DNA of 19,326 bases, taken from contig CAZJYI010000193.1 of the NCBI GenBank assembly GCA_964550025.1, positions 1-19,326 of the forward strand, in the 5' to 3' direction. A program made the position numbers and the translations under genes. The notes below the pieces were generated by a model. It ran no database searches and had not been told where the DNA came from. It saw only the letters and a list, made by a program, of their open reading frames with translations. Numbering within the stretch: position 1 is the stretch's first letter; every line of letters begins with the position of its first letter. Positions 15,248-19,326 of the stretch are shown one piece after another. The DNA is from CAZJYI01 sp964550025 (lineage in GTDB: Bacteria > Verrucomicrobiota > Kiritimatiellia > UBA8416 > CAYOBW01).

Positions 15248-15287
15248 GATCGCCCCTTCAACCAGCAGACCGGGGTTGAATACCCTT

Positions 15288-15311
15288 AGCACCGGATCGC
15301 CGACTGGTGCT
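15288..15311 (-). promoter_or_regulatory. Leader hairpin of the permease gene
   Basis: AGCACC (15288-15293) and GGTGCT (15306-15311) are inverted around 12 bases and would form a 6-bp stem in the minus-strand leader, 41-64 bases before the ATG and downstream of the predicted promoter. Confidence 0.3.
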
Positions 15312-15325
15312 CGGTCGGGTCGGGT

Positions 15326-15354
15326 ATTGTGCTGCCTGGGCAGCCCCGGGGCAA
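15326..15354 (-). promoter_or_regulatory. Permease promoter with a palindrome in its spacer
   Basis: On the minus strand, TTGCCC (15349-15354) and CACAAT (15326-15331) are 17 bp apart. The spacer holds an inverted repeat GCTGCC-TG-GGCAGC (15331-15344). A dyad between -35 and -10 is the usual place of a repressor or MerR-type activator site. Confidence 0.4.
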
Positions 15355-15411
15355 GAGAATTGCAGGACTGGATGAATGCGTTTGGGACCGAGCTCCGAGA
15401 TTGCCCGAATC

Positions 15412-15440
15412 TTGACCTCGGGCTGGGCCTTTTGTACCGT
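15412..15440 (+). promoter_or_regulatory. Possible promoter of the LamG giant gene
   Basis: TTGACC (15412-15417) is followed after 17 bp by TACCGT (15435-15440), a good -35 with a weak -10 that keeps the T, A and final T. It would give a leader of about 130 bases. Confidence 0.35.
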
Positions 15441-15578
15441 TCACTCAACGTGCCGGGGCATCAGATGGGGAGCCCGCCTGTTCTCCACGGTCCCGGAACA
15501 GCAGAAACCCTGTTTGGCGGGAAAGATCATTCCTGCGTCTTTAGGTCGAACTTGATGAAGTGATATGGAGGGGGCGGT

Positions 15579-18500
15579 ATGAGAAGGTCAGGTCTGGCGG
15601 TATTGTTCACTGCTGCATGTCTGCTGGGGGCGTTACTGAGGGCGGCGGATGCCGGTCTTGTTCATCGCTGGAGTTTCAACGAGACCGGTGGCGCGGGGAC
15701 GACGCTCGCGGACTCGGTCGGCGGAGCCGGCGCGACGATCGTCAACGTCGGCGTCAACAATGCCGACGTCGGGACTACGGCCCCGGGGCAGGTCTTCATG
15801 ATGGGCGGCAACAAAGGATTTGCCGACTACGTCGAATTGCCTGACGGCACGATCTCGGCCATCACGAACGACTGCACGATCGAGCTGTGGGCCACGCAAC
15901 TGGACGCACGCAACTGGGGGCGGCTCATCAGCTTTGGCGGGAGCAATACCGATGTGTTGCTGATGTCGTGGTCGCGCGGTTGGAACGTAAACCAGGATGC
16001 GGTGCGATGGGTTGACACCGGTGTTGCGGGCAACAACGACAACAACGTCAACGATTCCATGGCGCCGTACACGCCGGGAACGGAATTCCACGTTGCGATG
16101 ACCATCGATGTCAATGCGACGGGGACCATGACGCGGGTCAAGTGGTACAAGGACGGCGTGTACAAGGGCGAATTCGACACCGACAACAAGCTGTCGGACC
16201 TGGGGGATACCGAGAGTGCGCTCGGCCGCTCGAAGTGGGGTGACTACACCGCCTGCGCCTTGTTCAACGAACTGAGAATCCACGACGAAGTACTGAGCGA
16301 GGCACAGATCGCCGCCAGCACGGCGGCCGGTCCCGGTGAATTGCCGCCCGTCACCGATCCCGTTTCCGACGTGACGGTCAATTCCGCGACTCTCAACGGT
16401 ACGGTGCGCTCGACAAACGGCGCCACGTCCGCCTTCATCTACTGGGGGACGCAGGACGGGACGACCCTTGCATCCCGGAGCGATGTGCTGAACTACGCGT
16501 TCTACGACGGGGCAGCCGAAGCCAACCTGTTGGGCATCGACGACGGAGCAGCCAATGGCGAGAACGGCGGACTGTTCAGCCTGACACCGTCGTCATCGAC
16601 GTACTGGTACGGCGAAGTCCTCCAACGGGACATCAGCGACAGCTATTGCCACATGTGGTGGGGGAATTTCACGGCGCCGACCAGCGGAACCTACACGTTC
16701 TTCGTCCACGGCGACGACCAGGAAGTGCTGTGGATCGACGTCAATACCAACGGTGAATTCGAGATCGCGACGGATCTCGTCTCCAGCAATGCAGCTCCTG
16801 AGAATTGGAACACGCCCCACACCGAAACGGTCGACCTGACCGGCGGCGTCACCTATGCCTGGGCCCTGGCGAACTACGAAGGCGGCGGCGGCGATTTCGT
16901 CGAGTTCGGCATCACGATTCCCGACGGCGCACAGCAGTCGATCGATCCGAGCGATCCCGGCCAGGCGGGCTGGTGGTCGAGCGCCGATCCGGCGTGGGAG
17001 CACGTGGAGGCGCTCGGGGTGCAGCCGGTCGGGTCGATCTCGGCGGGTGTTGCCGGCCTCGTATCGGACACGCGCTACTACTACCGTGTGATGACGTCCA
17101 ACGCGGTGTCACAGTCCTGGTGGGCGGACGGTACCGTATCGTTCACTGCACGGGCGCCGTATCTGTGGGACGGTGCCGTGGACGACCTGTGGGGAACGGC
17201 CGGCAACTGGGGCAGCGATGACGTGCCTGACACGGCAGGCGAACCTGCGCGTTTCAAGGGCGACGGGACCGGTGACGTCGATCTGAACGGCGAAAACTAC
17301 ACGCTGGGGGCGATGAGCTTCGAGGCGGGCGACTATCGCGTGACGGATGGGAGCGGGACACCTGGCTCTCTGACCGCCGCTGCGCTGACCAACGAGGCCG
17401 GCAGCAACGTCATTGATGTTGACATGACGGTCGCCGGTGCGGCCGTGGCTTCCGGCGGCGCTTTGACTCTCAGTAGTGCCGATACGTTCTCAGCGGGTCT
17501 GCTGGAAGTCGGTGACGCCACGGTCACGCTGAGCAAGGGGATCACATTCGACTTCAACAAGCTCAATCACGGGTACTATGCCGGTGCCGCGGGATCCGAG
17601 CTCGCCGCGATCGATGACGGCATTGCCAACGCTCGGAACGGAGGACTCTTTGCGCTTGCTCCGACCACGTACACGGAGTGGACCGGAGAGGTCTGGCGGG
17701 GCGGCATCGGCAACTACTACTGCCAGATGTGGTGGGGCAACTTCCACGCACCCGCGAGCGGCACCTACACGTTCTACGTCCATGGCGACGACTACGAGAT
17801 TCTATGGGTCGATCTGAACCGGAATGGCGAATTCGAAGCCGCCAACGGAGAGGATATCAGCCGCAATCTGGAGGGCGAGGAAGGCTGGAACACACCGCAC
17901 ACCGAAACCGTTGACCTGGTGGGGGGTCAAGTCTATGCGTTTGCCCTGGCGCACCGTGAAGGTGGCGGTGGGGACTTCGTCAATTTCACCATTGCCCTTC
18001 CCGGCCAGGCCGCCGTCCGGGCCAACCCGGGCAATGCCGCGCAGGCCGGTTGGTGGTCGATCAGCACCTACGGGGCGTTCGACATGACGGGCACCCCGAT
18101 CGCTGCCACGGGGGATTCCCTGCTGAGGGTACTCAGCGAAGACGCCTCGCTTGGCGATCTGAGGGTCGAAGACGGCAGCGACTTGGAGATAGCCGGAAAC
18201 GCCTCGGGCGACCGGGTCTCCTTCACCGCGGGGAGCATCACAGGCGACCTTTCCGTGGCGACCCGGGTTGACATCGCCGGTTTCGCCACGGCAGGTGACA
18301 GTGTCTTCACGATCAACATGGACGCGGGATTGACGGTTGACGGACCGATCAGCGCCGACTCGGTGCTTGCATACGGTGACCTGACCGCGCCCGGCACAAT
18401 TGCCGCCACAAACAAGATCAGCATCGAGCCGCCCAGAACGGTCACGAACGTCCTGGCGGGTACAGCGGCGGTCTGGCTGGGCGAGCTGCGCGACAACAAC

Positions 18501-19326
18501 GGTGTAGTGGCCCTGACTGAGACGAACACGTATACCGGCGACACCGTCATCCGCCGGGCCCTGCTCCATGCGGAGGAGGGTGTAGGGTTACCAACCAACT
18601 CCACGTTGCGCTTCGCCTCGCTGGGCGATGACGAGTATGCCATGTTGGAGGGTGCCGGCTCGTTCGTACGCAATATCGATACCAACGCCGGCAGCGTGGT
18701 CTGGGACGCCCGCGGCGGCTTCTCCGCGTTGGGCGGACCGCTGACGGTGACACTTAACGGCGGCGCGATGGTTGGCTGGGGCGATACGACGAATGGGTTC
18801 AACAACCAGCGCCTGCAATTCAATGCGCCGAGTGCGGACGACGCCCTGACGATCGTCAACGACATAGACCTGGGTGGAGGCGACTACATCCTCTACAACT
18901 GGGACAATCCCGCCACCAACGCCGACGTAGCCATTCTCTCCGGGACAATTGTCGGCAGCAACCCCAACACGTATCTCCGCAAGTTCCGCAACGGCACATT
19001 GTGGCTGACCTCGTTCAACATGTACCAGCAGATGACGTGGCTTGATGACGGCATTCTGCGTGCGGACGACGGCTTGGGGTTACCGAGCAACTCCCTGCTG
19101 TATTTCGAGCAGAACAACGCGTGGGCCGAGGGTGTGTTGGAAGCGCAGGGGGCGATCAACAGGGACATCGGTCTCGGCGCCGGCGAGGTGTCGTGGGGAA
19201 TAGACACAGCCAGGCGTCACGGGGGCTTCGCCGCCTATGGCGGTCCGCTGAACGTCACGCTCGAGGGCGGCGCACAACTGGACTGGGCTTCCACCAATGC
19301 CGGGTTCAGCGGCCAGTGGCTGCAGT
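15579..19326 (+). CDS. Giant LamG / PA14-like / autotransporter-beta-strand surface protein (3' end outside the window)
   Basis: The frame is open from the ATG at 15579 to the window edge, 1249 complete codons. The ATG follows GGAGGGGG by about 5 bases. A signal peptide occupies residues 1-25 (cleavage likely after ADA). Residues 26-250 are a LamG jelly-roll (RWSFNE, ELWATQ, VKWYKDG, FNELRIHDEVLSEAQI). Residues about 253-300 are the first half of an FN3-like module, 306-467 a PA14-like domain (SGTYTFFVHGDDQEVLWID), and 470-527 the rest of the FN3 module (DTRYYYRVMTSN). Then follow beta-rich sequence starting LWDGAVDDLWGTAGNW (about 528-660), a second PA14-like domain (661-828), and autotransporter-associated beta-strand repeats (about 830 onward, NTYTGDTVIRRALL). 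It is probably an exported adhesin or carbohydrate-binding protein. An outer-membrane barrel or a sorting tail may lie beyond the window. Because it has no stop in view it is easily missed. Confidence 0.88.
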   Translation, partial: MRRSGLAVLFTAACLLGALLRAADAGLVHRWSFNETGGAGTTLADSVGGAGATIVNVGVNNADVGTTAPGQVFMMGGNKGFADYVELPDGTISAITNDCTIELWATQLDARNWGRLISFGGSNTDVLLMSWSRGWNVNQDAVRWVDTGVAGNNDNNVNDSMAPYTPGTEFHVAMTIDVNATGTMTRVKWYKDGVYKGEFDTDNKLSDLGDTESALGRSKWGDYTACALFNELRIHDEVLSEAQIAASTAAGPGELPPVTDPVSDVTVNSATLNGTVRSTNGATSAFIYWGTQDGTTLASRSDVLNYAFYDGAAEANLLGIDDGAANGENGGLFSLTPSSSTYWYGEVLQRDISDSYCHMWWGNFTAPTSGTYTFFVHGDDQEVLWIDVNTNGEFEIATDLVSSNAAPENWNTPHTETVDLTGGVTYAWALANYEGGGGDFVEFGITIPDGAQQSIDPSDPGQAGWWSSADPAWEHVEALGVQPVGSISAGVAGLVSDTRYYYRVMTSNAVSQSWWADGTVSFTARAPYLWDGAVDDLWGTAGNWGSDDVPDTAGEPARFKGDGTGDVDLNGENYTLGAMSFEAGDYRVTDGSGTPGSLTAAALTNEAGSNVIDVDMTVAGAAVASGGALTLSSADTFSAGLLEVGDATVTLSKGITFDFNKLNHGYYAGAAGSELAAIDDGIANARNGGLFALAPTTYTEWTGEVWRGGIGNYYCQMWWGNFHAPASGTYTFYVHGDDYEILWVDLNRNGEFEAANGEDISRNLEGEEGWNTPHTETVDLVGGQVYAFALAHREGGGGDFVNFTIALPGQAAVRANPGNAAQAGWWSISTYGAFDMTGTPIAATGDSLLRVLSEDASLGDLRVEDGSDLEIAGNASGDRVSFTAGSITGDLSVATRVDIAGFATAGDSVFTINMDAGLTVDGPISADSVLAYGDLTAPGTIAATNKISIEPPRTVTNVLAGTAAVWLGELRDNNGVVALTETNTYTGDTVIRRALLHAEEGVGLPTNSTLRFASLGDDEYAMLEGAGSFVRNIDTNAGSVVWDARGGFSALGGPLTVTLNGGAMVGWGDTTNGFNNQRLQFNAPSADDALTIVNDIDLGGGDYILYNWDNPATNADVAILSGTIVGSNPNTYLRKFRNGTLWLTSFNMYQQMTWLDDGILRADDGLGLPSNSLLYFEQNNAWAEGVLEAQGAINRDIGLGAGEVSWGIDTARRHGGFAAYGGPLNVTLEGGAQLDWASTNAGFSGQWLQ
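16494..18060 (+). repeat. Duplicated PA14-like module (copies at about 16494-16979 and 17566-18060)
   Basis: Both copies encode IDDG-x-AN, NGGLF, WWGNF, SGTYTF, VHGDD, LW-D-N-NGEFE, WNTPHTETVDL, EGGGGDFV and QAGWWS. They are about 490 bp each with starts about 1.07 kb apart. The matching boundaries show that a whole domain was duplicated. Confidence 0.85.
18558..19326 (+). repeat. Duplicated beta-strand module (copies at about 18558-18820 and 19050-19326)
   Basis: Both copies encode L-x-A-[ED]-[ED]-G-x-GLP-[TS]-NS, a GxGxxxRDI-like segment, GGF-[SA]-A-x-GGPL-[TN]-VTL-x-GGA and end LQ. They are about 270 bp each, 492 bp apart. The second copy reaches the window edge, so more may follow. Confidence 0.75.

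Larger units (their letters stand above)
15248..15578. other. 331-bp divergent intergenic region
   Basis: This stretch separates the permease and the LamG giant, transcribed in opposite directions. I see a promoter for each side, one dyad and one hairpin, listed separately. No convincing small gene is present; the open frames here have no ribosome site and shadow nothing. Confidence 0.7.

Noticed and set aside
15108..15563. Plus-strand open frame across the divergent gap at 15248-15578
   Set aside because: Starts inside the permease gene antisense, has no ribosome site and no signature.

Overview
The window is GC-rich bacterial DNA that looks like a member of the PVC superphylum, most likely Kiritimatiellota or a close Verrucomicrobia/Lentisphaerota relative. 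This is inferred from gene style and not from a marker gene. The signs are giant secreted proteins built from LamG, PA14, Calx-beta and autotransporter-associated beta-strand modules, a gingipain-like C25 peptidase with the C-terminal pattern common in these phyla, REP-like GCGCGGAA palindromes between genes, and a cysteine-proline repeat protein. No rRNA, tRNA, CRISPR array, transposase or phage gene was found.

Layout. 3-476 (+) is the 3' end of a protein made almost only of T-x-C-P repeats, with a cysteine every 7 or 8 residues. It converges, 24 bp apart, on 501-1172 (-), a small exported protein with four CxxC-x3-H metal-binding knuckles. A REPIN-like inverted pair of palindromes lies in 1195-1346. 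Next come two co-transcribed (-) membrane proteins, 3747-6239 followed by 1432-3750, whose ends overlap by 4 bp. Each has an N-terminal polytopic domain that I read as exosortase-like but lacking the catalytic cysteine, followed by extracytoplasmic glutamine-amidotransferase-like (DUF4350-like) domains. A 161-bp divergent promoter region separates them from 6401-11788 (+), a 1795-residue C25 (gingipain-type) peptidase with a long modular tail. Converging on it is 11884-13155 (-), an exported M14 zinc carboxypeptidase with an N-terminal domain like that of cytosolic carboxypeptidases. Upstream on the same strand is 13373-15247 (-), an APC amino-acid permease fused to a PTS EIIA type-2 domain. 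Diverging from that is 15579->19326 (+), a giant LamG/PA14/beta-repeat surface protein that runs off the window.

How the genes may work together. The common theme is the cell envelope: two exported peptidases (endo- and carboxypeptidase), an amino-acid transporter, two very large adhesin-like proteins, and two envelope proteins rich in cysteine. A protein-degradation and uptake function (C25 plus M14 plus APC permease) is a reasonable inference, but these genes are not one operon. The most novel-looking item is the paired 'pseudo-exosortase plus amidotransferase-like' operon divergent from the C25 giant. The second is domain nesting: in both giant proteins a beta-sandwich module is interrupted at a loop by another complete domain, and in the peptidase the same insertion occurs in two of three sister modules.
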